A DNA stretch of 64,000 nt from Streptomyces sp. NRRL F-4489 (GCF_001509485.1 NZ_LLZI01000002.1:44449-108448), one strand, 5' to 3'; positions 8,164-17,221 are shown, numbered from the stretch's first letter. The notes: a model not told the origin generated them from the sequence alone. Made by a program: numbers and translations.

Positions 8164-8862
8164 ATGACCTCAGCCGAGTCCCCAACGGGGGTGTCCTCCA
8201 CGGTCGATGTGCTGATCGTCGACGACGATCCGCTGGTCCGCGCGGGGCTGTCGGTGATGCTGGGCGGCGCCTCCGACCTGCGGGTGGTGGCCGAGGCGGG
8301 GGACGGCGCCGAGGCGATCGAGCTGGTCCGCCGCCACCGCCCGCACGTCGTCCTGATGGACATCCGGATGCCGGTGATGGACGGGCTCGCCGCCACCGAG
8401 GCGCTGCGCGCCGCGGACGGCGCCCCGGAGATCCTGGTGCTGACGACCTTCGACGCGGACGAGTACGTCCTGCGCGCGCTGCGGGCCGGCGCCGCCGGCT
8501 TCGCGCTCAAGGACACCCCGCCGCCGGAGATCGTCGCGGCGATCCGGCGGGTGGCCCGCGGCGAGCCGGTGCTCTCGCCGGTGGTCACCCACCGGCTGAT
8601 CCGCCAGGTGGTCTCCGCCCAGGACACCTCGCGGCGCCGCCGGGAGGCCGCCGAGCGGCTGGCGGTGCTCAACGACCGCGAGCGCGCGGTGGCGCTCGGC
8701 GTGGGACAGGGGAAGTCCAACGCCGAGATCGGCGCGGCGCTCTACCTCGGCGTCTCCACCGTCAAAACGCATGTCTCCAGCATCCTGACCAAACTCGGCC
8801 TGAACAACCGCGTCCAGATCGCGCTGCTGGTGCAGGACGCCGGGGAGCCCGCGGACCGCTGA
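8164..8862 (+). CDS. NarL/FixJ-type (LuxR) response regulator, orphan
   Basis: The 232-residue regulator has a receiver domain with acidic pocket D20-D22, phospho-acceptor D66 in LMDIRMP, T94/T95 and K116. A C-terminal LuxR helix-turn-helix follows (about 165-225; SNAEIGAALYLGVSTVKTHVSSILTKLG). It would bind DNA as a dimer when phosphorylated. No histidine kinase gene is adjacent, so it is an orphan locally. ATG at 8164 places the receiver correctly. It lies between the SARP gene and LmbU copy 2, so it may feed environmental input into the cluster regulators. Confidence 0.92.
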   Translation: MTSAESPTGVSSTVDVLIVDDDPLVRAGLSVMLGGASDLRVVAEAGDGAEAIELVRRHRPHVVLMDIRMPVMDGLAATEALRAADGAPEILVLTTFDADEYVLRALRAGAAGFALKDTPPPEIVAAIRRVARGEPVLSPVVTHRLIRQVVSAQDTSRRRREAAERLAVLNDRERAVALGVGQGKSNAEIGAALYLGVSTVKTHVSSILTKLGLNNRVQIALLVQDAGEPADR

Positions 8863-9017
8863 GCGGTATCCGCCGGGGCCGCCCGAGAAGTCACTCGGTG
8901 GCCTTTTCGGGGGAAGCGACGAAGTTAAAGAACGGGTATAGACACCCCCCGGCCGTGGCTGGCTAGAGTTGTCTGCAATCAGTCGTCAATGACCTAGCAC
9001 GACAGAGGCAATGCATC

Positions 9018-9668
9018 ATGGGGGAATGGAAAGTACGGGGATGTCCCCGTGCGGATCTGCCCGCGGTCGCCAAGCCCGCGGGGAAGCTGACCAAAGCCGC
9101 CGAGAAGGCCACCGCGCGACGTACGACGCTCGAATTGCCATCCGGCATCACGCTGAATGACTGGCAAAGGATTGGTAAACAACTCTATGTAGCCGCGGAC
9201 TCCTCGGCCTGGTGGCTGGGGGACTGGCTCATTTACGGCCGCTCCGCCTATCCGGACCGCTATCAGCGGGCCGTGGAGGAAACGCAACTCGATTACCAGA
9301 CACTGCGCAACTACGCCTGGGTCGCCCGGCGCTTTTCACCGCTGCGCCGCCGTTCCGCGCTGAGTTTCCAGCACCACGCCGAAGTCGCCAGCCTGCCCGA
9401 GAGCGAGCAGGACTACTGGCTCGACCGGGCCGAACGGCTCGGCTGGTCGCGGAACTTCCTCCGCGGCCGCCTCAAGGCCGCCCGGCAGGGCGCGCCGGAG
9501 GAGGCGGCCGGGCGGGACGGCGACGGCATCAGCATGCGCATCCAGGTCAACGTCTCGCGCGACCGGCGGCTGCGCTGGGCCCAGGCCGCCGCCGACGCCG
9601 ACCAGGACCTCCAGGGCTGGGCGATGTCGATCCTCGACTACGCGGCGGCCGCGGTCCTCAAGGAGTAA
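9018..9668 (+). CDS. LmbU-family transcriptional regulator (copy 2)
   Basis: The 216-residue second LmbU/NovE-family regulator has the core SSAWWLGDWLIYGRSAYPDR followed by LDYQTLRNYAWVARRFSPL. It matches copy 1 through the central 110 residues, while the N-terminus (KAAEKATARRTTLELPSG) and C-terminus differ. Start ATG 9018 has GAGG about 10 nt upstream. A possible -10-like TATAGA lies about 80 bp upstream. Two LmbU-type genes bracketing a SARP suggests duplication within the island or recruitment of a second member; their relative targets cannot be told from sequence. Confidence 0.88.
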   Translation: MGEWKVRGCPRADLPAVAKPAGKLTKAAEKATARRTTLELPSGITLNDWQRIGKQLYVAADSSAWWLGDWLIYGRSAYPDRYQRAVEETQLDYQTLRNYAWVARRFSPLRRRSALSFQHHAEVASLPESEQDYWLDRAERLGWSRNFLRGRLKAARQGAPEEAAGRDGDGISMRIQVNVSRDRRLRWAQAAADADQDLQGWAMSILDYAAAAVLKE

Positions 9669-9882
9669 CGCCCCGCCGGACCGCCCCGGCTCCGGCGCAC
9701 CGCCCCTGACCTGCCACGACGGCGGGCCGGGGGCGGCGGCGCGCGCCCGCGGGGGCGGCGTTCGCCTGGCGCGGGCGCCCGGACGGGGGCAGGGTCGGGA
9801 GGCAGGGCGGCCCGGGGGCGCCCCAGGGGGCGTACCGGCGCGGACGGCGGCGTCCGCGCCCGAGCGACCTGGAGGCCGGCGC

Positions 9883-10791
9883 ATGCTTCGCAGACCCGCG
9901 CGGATACGGCACACGTCGCGGGCCGCCGCGGGCCTGGGCGCGTTCCTGGTGACCGCGACGGTCGCCTCGTCGGCCCTGGCCTCCGGTCCCGGCGGGCAGA
10001 CCGCGCTGGCCACCCGGGGCGGCACGGTCGTCAGTATCCGGGCCGGCCACCGCACCCCGTTCGTCATCGCCCACCGCGGCGCCTCCCGCTACGCGCCGGA
10101 GAACACCCTCGCCGCGGTCGACGCCGCGCACGCCCGCGGACTGGTCTGGGTGGAGAACGACGTCCAGCGCACCAAGGACGGCCGCCTGATCGTGATGCAC
10201 GACACCACCCTGAACCGCACCACCGACGCCGCGAAGGTCTTCCCGCACCGGGCGCCGTGGCGGGTGCGGGACTTCACCGCCGCCGAGATCGCCCGGCTCG
10301 ACGCCGGCCGGTGGTTCGGCAAGCGCTTCGCCGGCACCCGCGTCCCCACCCTCGACGCCTACCTGCGCCGGCTCGACCGCAACCACCAGGGCCTGCTGCT
10401 GGAGCTGAAGGCGCCCGAGCAGTACCCCGGCATCGAGGCGCAGACCCTCCGCGAACTCCGCGCGCACGGCTGGCTGGACCGCGCCCACCTGCGCGGCCGG
10501 CTGGTGATCCAGAGCTTCTGCGTCCGCTGCGTCAGACGCGTGCACACCCTGATGCCGCGGGTGCGCACCGGAATCCTGGGCCGGCCCCCGCTGAGCCGGC
10601 TGCGCCGCTACGCGCGCTTCGCCGACCAGATCAACCCCCGGATGTCCGAGGTGAGTTCCCGCTGGGCCCGCGCCGTGCACCGGCTGCGCGGCGCGCACGG
10701 CCGGCGGCTGGAGATCTACGCCTGGGACGTGGGCACGGACGCGAGCGTACGGGCGGTCCGCGCCCGCGCCGTCGAGGGCGTCATCGACTGA
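9883..10791 (+). CDS. secreted glycerophosphodiester phosphodiesterase
   Basis: The 302-residue protein has an N-terminal signal sequence (twin arginine-like start RRPARIRHTSRAAAGLGAFL, hydrophobic 17-33). A GDPD TIM barrel follows: AHRGASRYAPENT has catalytic H64, R65 and E73, WVENDVQ gives metal ligands E91 and D93, and VMHDTTL gives H106-D107. It would hydrolyse glycerophosphodiesters to glycerol-3-phosphate and alcohol outside the membrane for phosphate or carbon supply, as known for the family. GAGG about 10 nt before ATG 9883 supports the start. It is the first gene right of the regulatory island and has no obvious link to it. Confidence 0.9.
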   Translation: MLRRPARIRHTSRAAAGLGAFLVTATVASSALASGPGGQTALATRGGTVVSIRAGHRTPFVIAHRGASRYAPENTLAAVDAAHARGLVWVENDVQRTKDGRLIVMHDTTLNRTTDAAKVFPHRAPWRVRDFTAAEIARLDAGRWFGKRFAGTRVPTLDAYLRRLDRNHQGLLLELKAPEQYPGIEAQTLRELRAHGWLDRAHLRGRLVIQSFCVRCVRRVHTLMPRVRTGILGRPPLSRLRRYARFADQINPRMSEVSSRWARAVHRLRGAHGRRLEIYAWDVGTDASVRAVRARAVEGVID

Positions 10792-11114
10792 GCCCGCCCG
10801 CTGACTCAACCCGCTGCTCTGCCCGCCCTTCCTGCCTGTTGGTCCCCTGCGCCCGCCCCGCGCGGGTGTATTCTCCGGCCCACCTTTTGCGGTATTTCGC
10901 CCGGCTCCGGTGAAGGTGCTGTGGAGGGTTGTGAGCGCCACGGGGGCGCGGCCGGGCGGGATTTACGGGATTCCGCCGGCGGGACTAAGGTGCCAGGGAT
11001 GTTCGACGCCACGCTCCCCGTAAAAAGACTAAGACGGTGGATTTGCCATTCGGGTTCCGTTTCGGGGGCCGGTGCTGATCCGGGGTCCTGGCCCGCCGCG
11101 TACCGGGAGGGCCC
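10792..11114. other. 323-bp intergenic gap
   Basis: Non-coding gap between the phosphodiesterase and acyltransferase genes. It has a locally AT-richer patch (CGTAAAAAGACTAAGACGG near 11019-11037) that could contain the downstream promoter. No clear terminator hairpin with a T-tract and no small gene are seen. Confidence 0.4.
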
Positions 11115-12368
11115 TTGACGCACGACATTCCGGCGTACGGCGAGCGGCGGGTCCCGCTGCCCGCGCCGCGGCCGACCCCCGGCACCGCACCGGGCGCGCC
11201 CGACGGCGGACCGGCCGCCGCGACCGCCACCCTCCCCCCGGCCGCACCGCCCGGCCAGGACGCCCCGCACCCCGCCGCGCCGGCCGCCGGGAGCCGCCGG
11301 CACGCCCGGGCCCGTACGGGCGGGGCGGCCGCCGGCGGCCCGGCCAAGCCCCGGGACGCGTTCTTCGACAACGCCAAGTACCTGGCGATCGTCCTGGTGG
11401 CCATGGGCCACGCCTGGGAGCCGCTGCGCGGCTCCAGCCGGGCCGCGGCCGCGCTCTACCTCACCGTCTACGCCTTCCACATGCCGGCCTTCATCATCAT
11501 CTCCGGCTACTTCTCGCGCGGTTTCGACCTGCGCCGGGACCGCCTCCAGCGGCTGATCACCGGCGTCGCCGTCCCCTACGTCCTCTTCGAGGTCGCGTAC
11601 ACCTTCTTCAAGCGCTGGGCGGACGACGACCCCGGCTACCCGATCAGCCTCCTGGAACCCTGGTACCTGACGTGGTTCCTGATCGCGCTGTTCATCTGGC
11701 GGCTGACCACCCCGCTGTGGCGGGCCGTCCGCTGGCCGCTGCCGCTCGCGCTGGCCATCGCGGTCCTGGCGTCGGTCTCCCCGGAGACCGGTGACGACCT
11801 CAGCCTCCAGCGGGTGCTGCAGTTCCTGCCGTTCTTCGTCCTGGGCCTGAACCTCCGCCCCGAGCACTTCCGGCTGGTCCGCCGCCGGCCGGTGCGGATC
11901 GCCGCGCCGCCGGTCGCCGCCGGCGCGCTGGCCTTCGCGTACTGGGCCGCGCCGCGGATGAACGCCGCGTGGTTCTACCACCGCGACAGCGCCCAGGAGC
12001 TGGGCGCCCCGTGGTGGTCCGGGGTGGTGATGACCCTGGCGATGTTCGGCTGCTCGCTGGTGCTGGTCGCGTGCTTCTTCGCCTGGGTGCCGGGCCGTAC
12101 GACGTGGTTCACTGCCCTGGGCGGGGGCACCCTCTACGGCTATCTGCTGCACGGCTTCCTCGCCAAGGGGTCGCGGTTCTGGGGCTGGTACCACCACGCC
12201 TGGCTGCACACCCCGTGGGGCGAGGTGCTGCTGACGCTGCTCGCGGGCACCGTCGTCACGCTGCTGTGCACCGCGCCGGTGCGGCGGGTCTTCCGCTTCG
12301 CCATGGAGCCGTCGATGGCCTGGGCGTTCAAGCCGGAGCCGGTGGGCGCCGGACCCGGCACGCGGTGA
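11115..12368 (+). CDS. membrane acyltransferase family 3 protein (fucose 4-O-acetylase-like)
   Basis: The 417-residue protein has a disordered Pro/Ala-rich cytoplasmic N-terminus (about 75 residues), then about ten membrane helices of the acyltransferase-3 family. Helix 1 carries DNAKYLAIVLVAMGHAWEPL, where the His is the family's conserved catalytic residue, and HMPAFIIISGYFS follows. Such enzymes O-acetylate sugars or wall polymers from cytoplasmic acetyl-CoA; the acceptor here is unknown. Start TTG at 11115 has GGAGGG just upstream. It stands alone on its strand with non-coding DNA on both sides. Confidence 0.85.
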   Translation: MTHDIPAYGERRVPLPAPRPTPGTAPGAPDGGPAAATATLPPAAPPGQDAPHPAAPAAGSRRHARARTGGAAAGGPAKPRDAFFDNAKYLAIVLVAMGHAWEPLRGSSRAAAALYLTVYAFHMPAFIIISGYFSRGFDLRRDRLQRLITGVAVPYVLFEVAYTFFKRWADDDPGYPISLLEPWYLTWFLIALFIWRLTTPLWRAVRWPLPLALAIAVLASVSPETGDDLSLQRVLQFLPFFVLGLNLRPEHFRLVRRRPVRIAAPPVAAGALAFAYWAAPRMNAAWFYHRDSAQELGAPWWSGVVMTLAMFGCSLVLVACFFAWVPGRTTWFTALGGGTLYGYLLHGFLAKGSRFWGWYHHAWLHTPWGEVLLTLLAGTVVTLLCTAPVRRVFRFAMEPSMAWAFKPEPVGAGPGTR

Positions 12369-12559
12369 ACGGGCCGGCGGGGCGGCCTCCGGCCACGGCC
12401 CCGCCGCCCTCCCCGCCGTCCGCTGGCCTCGGCCCGCGGACCTAGGACCGGTCGCCGAGCCCCGGTCGTCCCGCCAGCCGATCCGCCCCGCCCCCGGCCT
12501 CACCTATGCTCCCTTCCGGCTCCCGCACCAGGGCGCCGGAACGAAGGGGGACGCACACC

Positions 12560-13405
12560 ATGACCGGATCCATCTGGGGCGGCGACCGGCTCGACCTCGA
12601 CGCCTACCTGGCCCGCATCGGCCACACCGGCGACCGCCGGCCGACCCTGGACACGCTCCGGGCCCTGCACCGCGCGCACAGCGCCGCCATCGGCTTCGAG
12701 AACCTCGAAGTCGTGCTGGGCCGCCCCGTCCTCCTCGACCTGGAGTCGCTCCAGGCCAAGCTGGTCCGGCAGCGCCGCGGCGGCTACTGCTACGAGCAGA
12801 ACTCCCTCTACGCCGCCGCCCTGGAACGCCTCGGCTTCCGCGTCACCGGCCTCGGCGCCCGGGTCCGCAACGGCGAGGACAAGCTCCGCCCGGTGAGCCA
12901 CGCCACGCTCAAGGTCACGCTGGACGGTACGGACTGGATCACCGACGTCGGCTTCGGCGGCGAGGCGCTGCTCGAACCGATCCCGCTGCGGGACGGCGCC
13001 GAGGCCCGGCAGGGCGCCTGGGACTTCGGCATCGTCCGGGAGCCGGACACCGGCATCTGGGTGCTGCGGTCGCGGCGCGCGGACGGCTGGGCCGACCTCT
13101 ACGCCTTCACCGCCGAGGAGCGCTTCCCGGTCGACTACACCGTCTACAACCACTACACCTCGACCCACCCGCGCTCCCCGTTCATCCGCCGGGTCGCCGT
13201 CCAGAAGCCGGGGCCGGACGTGCGCCGCACCCTCATCGGCCGCGAACTGACCGAGACCCGCCCCGACTTCACCCGCGAGGTCCGCCAGGTCGCCCCCGAG
13301 GAGGTCCCCGCCCTCCTGGACACCGCCTTCGGCATCACCCTGACCGAACAGGACGCCAAGGAACTGGTGGCGCGCTACGAGGCGGACGGGGACGACGCGG
13401 AGTAG
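12560..13405 (+). CDS. arylamine N-acetyltransferase
   Basis: The 281-residue NAT-family enzyme has the cysteine protease-like triad C77 (RGGYCYEQN), H114 (VSHATLKV) and D129 (ITDVGFG). It transfers acetyl from acetyl-CoA to arylamines or hydrazines; close relatives in actinomycetes also act as amide synthases closing ansamycin rings. No polyketide genes are nearby, so a detoxification role is more likely. Length equals the usual 275-285. ATG 12560 is preferred, with GAAGGGGG about 10 nt upstream, because the family N-terminus (DLDAYLARIG) follows it directly. Confidence 0.93.
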   Translation: MTGSIWGGDRLDLDAYLARIGHTGDRRPTLDTLRALHRAHSAAIGFENLEVVLGRPVLLDLESLQAKLVRQRRGGYCYEQNSLYAAALERLGFRVTGLGARVRNGEDKLRPVSHATLKVTLDGTDWITDVGFGGEALLEPIPLRDGAEARQGAWDFGIVREPDTGIWVLRSRRADGWADLYAFTAEERFPVDYTVYNHYTSTHPRSPFIRRVAVQKPGPDVRRTLIGRELTETRPDFTREVRQVAPEEVPALLDTAFGITLTEQDAKELVARYEADGDDAE

Positions 13406-13477
13406 GCGGAGGACGGGGAGCAGGCCGGGGGAGCGGGGCGTACGGTCCGGGCCCCCTGCCGCCCGCCCCCGTACCCC

Positions 13478-13882
13478 CTACCGCACCACCGCGATCCCCT
13501 CGATCTCCACCAGCGCCGCCTCGTCCCACAGGCGGGTGGCGCCGATCACCGCCATGGCCGGGAAGTCTCCGCCGACCAGCCGCTTCCACACCCGGCCCAG
13601 CTCCTTGGCGTGCCGGCGGTAGTCCGCGACGTCCACCGCGAAGACCGTGAGCTTGGCCAGATCGCCCGGCCCCGCCCCGGCCGCGGCCGCCGCCGCGAGC
13701 AGATTGCCCAGCGCCCGCTCGAACTGCGCCACGATCCCCTCGCCGACGATCCGCCCGGCCGCGTCCAGCGCGGTCTGCCCGGCGAGGAAGACCAGCGTGC
13801 CGGGGGCGTCGACCCGTACGGCGTGGCTGAAACCGGTCGGCGGCGCGAGCCCCGCCGGATTCACCCGCTCCACCCCCGTCAC
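13478..13882 (-). CDS. RidA/YjgF-family protein
   Basis: The 134-residue protein fits the RidA family, trimeric proteins that hydrolyse reactive imine/enamine intermediates. Typical segments are LVFLAGQTALDAAGRIVG, FERALGNLLAAAAAAGAGPGDLAKLTVFAVD and AALVEIEGIAVV. The usual family arginine in the C-terminal R-x-x-VE motif appears as R in GATRLWDEAALVEIE. GTG at 13882 overlaps the TGA of the upstream esterase gene by 4 bp, so the two are translationally coupled. Confidence 0.85.
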   Translation of the reverse strand: MTGVERVNPAGLAPPTGFSHAVRVDAPGTLVFLAGQTALDAAGRIVGEGIVAQFERALGNLLAAAAAAGAGPGDLAKLTVFAVDVADYRRHAKELGRVWKRLVGGDFPAMAVIGATRLWDEAALVEIEGIAVVR

Positions 13883-14919
13883 CGGAACCCCCCGTACAGC
13901 CCCGCCCGCAGCTGGGCCCGCCAGTGCGCGGTCATCTCCCGCGCGAGCCGGGTCTCCGGGGCGTGCAGTTCGAAGCCGTGCCAGGCGCCGGGGACGTTCC
14001 GGACCGTGACCGGCACGCCCGCGTCCATCAGGCGCCGCGCGTACGCCAGCCCCGCGTCGCGCAGCGGATCGAGGTCGCAGACCAGGACGGACGCGGGCGG
14101 CAGCCCCGACAGATCCGCGGCCCGGGCCGGCGCGGCGTACGGCTCCGGCGCGGGGCGATCGTCCGTGAACGCGCCCTCGGGGAGGTAGTGCCGCCACGCC
14201 TGCCGGACCGTGCGCAGGGTGTCCGTCCGCGGGTCCGGCGGGCCGTCCGCCACCCGCGGCGGGACCGGCTCGTCGGCCACCCGGTCGTCCACGTCCGGGA
14301 CGCACAGCGACTGGTGGGCTATGCGCGGGCCGCCGCGGTCGCGGGCCATCAGCGCGACCGCCGCGCCGAGCCCGCCGCCCGCCGACATACCGTGCACCGC
14401 GATCCGCCCCGGATCGATGCCCAGCTCGGCGGCGTGCGCCGCGGTCCACTCCAGCGCGCGGTAGCAGTCGTCCACCCCGGCCGGGTAGCGGTGCTCGGGC
14501 GCGAGGCGGTACTCCACCGCGACGGTGACGGCGGGGAGTTCGCGGCAGAGGGCTATCGCCGTCCGGTCCTGGCCGGGCAGCGCACGGCCGATGGCGTAGC
14601 CGCCGCCGTGGAAGTGCAGCACCGCGGGCAGCGCCGCCCCGGCACCGGCGTCCGGCCCGGCCTCGGGGCGGTACACCTCGACGGTCAGCGCGCTGCCGTC
14701 CGGCCGCGGCAGGTCGTACCGCTCGCTGCGCACCCCGGTGCGGTCCGCGGGCACCGCTCCCAGCAGCGCCGCGAACCGCGCCCGGGTGGCCGCGATATCC
14801 GCGTACGGATCGGCGTACGGCGGCAACTTCCGCAGATACGGGACGAGTTCGGGATGCACCGCCGGCGCGGACGACGCGGGCGCGTCAGGTGGTACGGACG
14901 GGACGGACGGGACGGTCAT
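13879..14919 (-). CDS. alpha/beta hydrolase, hormone-sensitive-lipase family esterase
   Basis: The 346-residue serine esterase has the oxyanion HGGG at 104-107, nucleophile S179 in GMSAG, an aspartate in VCDLDPLRD and a histidine in WHGFELHAPE, giving a complete triad. It hydrolyses short-chain esters; natural substrate unknown. The N-terminal 20 residues are low-complexity (VPSVPSVPPDAP). ATG 14919 is chosen with GGAGAGG about 10 nt upstream; the open frame continues upstream only because it runs through a 21-bp repeat array. It is translationally coupled to the downstream RidA gene. Confidence 0.88.
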   Translation of the reverse strand: MTVPSVPSVPPDAPASSAPAVHPELVPYLRKLPPYADPYADIAATRARFAALLGAVPADRTGVRSERYDLPRPDGSALTVEVYRPEAGPDAGAGAALPAVLHFHGGGYAIGRALPGQDRTAIALCRELPAVTVAVEYRLAPEHRYPAGVDDCYRALEWTAAHAAELGIDPGRIAVHGMSAGGGLGAAVALMARDRGGPRIAHQSLCVPDVDDRVADEPVPPRVADGPPDPRTDTLRTVRQAWRHYLPEGAFTDDRPAPEPYAAPARAADLSGLPPASVLVCDLDPLRDAGLAYARRLMDAGVPVTVRNVPGAWHGFELHAPETRLAREMTAHWRAQLRAGLYGGFR

Positions 14920-14949
14920 GGACGGGCAACCTCTCCTCGGCACACGCTT

Positions 14950-15030
14950 CACGGACAACGAACCACGGACAACGGACAACGAACCACGGACAACGGACAA
15001 CGAACCACGGACAACGGACAACGAACCACG
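14950..15030. repeat. 21-bp tandem repeat array (3.7 copies)
   Basis: Each 21-bp unit is three related heptamers, CACGGAC, AACGGAC and AACGAAC. There are one partial copy (14950-14963) and three perfect full copies (14964-15026), then the start of a fourth. The array lies between the DNA polymerase stop and the esterase start on the same strand, 30-110 bp upstream of the esterase ATG. Because 21 is divisible by three, the array stays open in several frames. Copies are identical, which points to recent expansion. Confidence 0.9.
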
Positions 15031-15067
15031 CATCCCCTCCCTACCCCCGCCCCACGGGCCCCTCCCC

Positions 15068-16747
15068 TCACTTCGCGTCCCCGTAGCACTCCACCACCGC
15101 CGTGGTGAACGGGAAGCGGACCGGCGTCGGGCCGAAGGCGATCCGGCCCGCGGTGGCCGCGGCGGTGGCGATCGCCTCGGCGACCGTCGCGGCCTCCTCG
15201 GCCGGGCAGTGCACGATCACCTCGTCGTGCTGGAAGAAGACCAGCTCGGCGCGGAGCCCGGCGCGGGACAGCGCGTGCCGCAGCGCGGCCAGCACCAGCA
15301 GCGCCCAGTCGGCGGCGCTGCCCTGCACGACGAAGTTGCGGGTGAAGCGGCCGCGGGCCCGGGCCGCCGAGGCGCCGCCGGCACCGCCCGGCGGCTCCTC
15401 GTCCTGCGGCAGCCCGGCCTCGTCGGGCGGCGCCATCGAGGCGGGCGGGCAGGTGCGGCCCATCCAGGTGCGCACCAGGCGGCCCTCCTCGCCGGCCCGC
15501 GCCGCCTCGTCGACGTACGCCACCGCCGCCGGATAGCGCCGGCGCAGATCGGCCAGGTGCTTGAGGGCGTCGCCGGAGGTCTGGCCGTAAATGGCGCCCA
15601 GCAGCGCGAGTTTGGCCCGGTCGCGGTCACCGGCGAAGGCCCGGGCGGCCAGGTCGGCGTAGAGGTCGGCGCCGCTGCCGGCCACCTCCATCAGGCCCCG
15701 GTCGCGGGAGACCGCGGCCAGCACCCGCGGCTCCATCTGGTCGGCGTCGGCGACCACCAGCCGCCACCCCGGATCGGCGCGCACCGCCCGCCGGATCACC
15801 TTGGGGATCTGCAGGGCGCCGCCGCCGTTGGTCGTCCAGCGCCCGGAGACGGTGCCGCCGGGGAGGTACTCGGGCCGGAACCGGCCGTCGTGCACCCACT
15901 GCTGGAGCCACGCCCAGCCGTGCGCGGTGTGCAGGCGGTAGAGCGATTTGTAGGCCAGCAGCGGCGCCACCGCCGGGTGGTCGACCGCCTGCAGCTCCCA
16001 TTTGCGGGTCGAGGACAGCGCGATCCCGGCGCGGGCGAACGCGCGGATGATGTCCTGGGGCAGATCGGGCCGGACCCGTACGCCCGGCCCGAAGGCCCGC
16101 GAGACCTCGTCGGCCAGCTCCGCCATCCGGCGCGGCTCCAGCCCGCCCGGGATCCGCTCGCCGAGCAGCTCGTCCAGCACCGCCCGGTGCACATCGGCGC
16201 GCCAGGGGATGCCCGTACGGGACATCTCGGCGGCGACCAGCATGCCCGCCGACTCCGACGCCAGCAGCAGCCGCATCCGGTCCGGGTGCGCGGTCCGCTC
16301 CGTACGGGCGACCTGCCCGGCGTAGACCTCCAGCAGCGCGGTGAACTCGTCCGTACCGGGCGGGAGCGGCACCGGGCCCGGCGCGAACAGCGACGGCTGG
16401 GTCTCGGCGGCGCGCGGCGGCGGATCCGGCGGCACCGGCCGGCCGTGCAGCCGCGCCCAGGCGGCGGCCAGCGACCGCGGCTGGCCCGACTGGCCCTCCT
16501 CGTGGCCGATCAGCAGCGCCTCGGCGGCCTCGACGTCGTAGCAGCGCTCGACCCGCACCCCGGCGGCCAGCAGCGGGCCGTAGATCCCGGCCGTGGACCG
16601 CCACACCCACCGCTCGGCCTCGGGACGCGAGCGGACGGCGTCCACGAGCGAGGGCTCGCGCACCACCGGCCCGGCGGGCCGCCCGTCCGGCCCGAGCGGG
16701 CACAGCCGCGCACCGCCGTCGCCCGTCGCCGCCACCGCCCATCGCAT
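15068..16747 (-). CDS. family A DNA polymerase (bifunctional 3'-5' exonuclease/DNA polymerase type)
   Basis: The 559-residue protein contains the family A polymerase motifs: motif A VVADADQMEPRVLAA, motif B DRDRAKLALLGAIYGQTSGD and motif C FFQHDEVIVHCP. It lacks the 5'-3' nuclease domain of PolA and is far shorter than PolI (about 900). The N-terminal third corresponds to the 3'-5' exonuclease fold, but I do not see its DxE metal motif, so proofreading may be lost. Actinomycetes carry this as a second PolA-like protein, presumably for repair. Start ATG 16747 gives MRWAVAAT, the expected N-terminus. Confidence 0.85.
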   Translation of the reverse strand: MRWAVAATGDGGARLCPLGPDGRPAGPVVREPSLVDAVRSRPEAERWVWRSTAGIYGPLLAAGVRVERCYDVEAAEALLIGHEEGQSGQPRSLAAAWARLHGRPVPPDPPPRAAETQPSLFAPGPVPLPPGTDEFTALLEVYAGQVARTERTAHPDRMRLLLASESAGMLVAAEMSRTGIPWRADVHRAVLDELLGERIPGGLEPRRMAELADEVSRAFGPGVRVRPDLPQDIIRAFARAGIALSSTRKWELQAVDHPAVAPLLAYKSLYRLHTAHGWAWLQQWVHDGRFRPEYLPGGTVSGRWTTNGGGALQIPKVIRRAVRADPGWRLVVADADQMEPRVLAAVSRDRGLMEVAGSGADLYADLAARAFAGDRDRAKLALLGAIYGQTSGDALKHLADLRRRYPAAVAYVDEAARAGEEGRLVRTWMGRTCPPASMAPPDEAGLPQDEEPPGGAGGASAARARGRFTRNFVVQGSAADWALLVLAALRHALSRAGLRAELVFFQHDEVIVHCPAEEAATVAEAIATAAATAGRIAFGPTPVRFPFTTAVVECYGDAK

Positions 16748-16956
16748 GCCCCGAGTCTCGCACCGGGGTCTGACATCGCCCCTCCCCGCCGCCCGCGCCC
16801 GCCCGCCCCCTGCCCCCAAGGAGCGTGGAAACGGGCGGCAGTTGAGGGCCACCATCACCCATTCGGCCCGCTACTTCTGCCCGGCCCGCCGCGTTGGACC
16901 GCTTGTCGCTCCACGCGGCGCGTCCGTCTGAACGCTGCTCAGTGAAGAGGTTTTCC

Positions 16957-17202
16957 GTGAAGTTTGTCTCCAAGGCCGTCATCCTGTCCGCCGCCGCGGG
17001 CTTCGCCGTGGTGGGAGGAGCCGGCGTGGCCGCCGCCCACGGGGGCGCCACCGCCGCCGGCGGCGCGGTGGGCTCGCCCGGCGTGATCTCCGGCAACCTC
17101 ATCCAGGTCCCGGTCGACGTGCCGATCAACCTGTGCGGCAACAGCGTCAACATCATCGGGCTGCTCAACCCGGCGTTCGGCAACACCTGCGTCAACGCCT
17201 GA
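16957..17202 (+). CDS. chp: short chaplin (cysteine-containing)
   Basis: The 81-residue chaplin has a signal peptide (1 to about 30, ending near AAAHG) and one chaplin domain with SPGVISGNLIQVPVDVPINLCGNSVNIIGLLNPAFGNTC. The two cysteines (LCGN and NTCVN) form the usual disulphide. Chaplins assemble into amyloid fibrils that coat aerial hyphae and lower water surface tension. Start is GTG 16957 with GAAGAGG 7 nt upstream. It is the first of seven same-strand surface-protein genes and is followed by a strong terminator at 17222. Confidence 0.95.
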   Translation: MKFVSKAVILSAAAGFAVVGGAGVAAAHGGATAAGGAVGSPGVISGNLIQVPVDVPINLCGNSVNIIGLLNPAFGNTCVNA

Positions 17203-17221
17203 GCCCCGCAGCGGCTTTCCG

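Noticed and set aside
14950..15030. 21-bp array as a CRISPR
   Set aside because: Units are contiguous with no spacers, and there are no cas genes.
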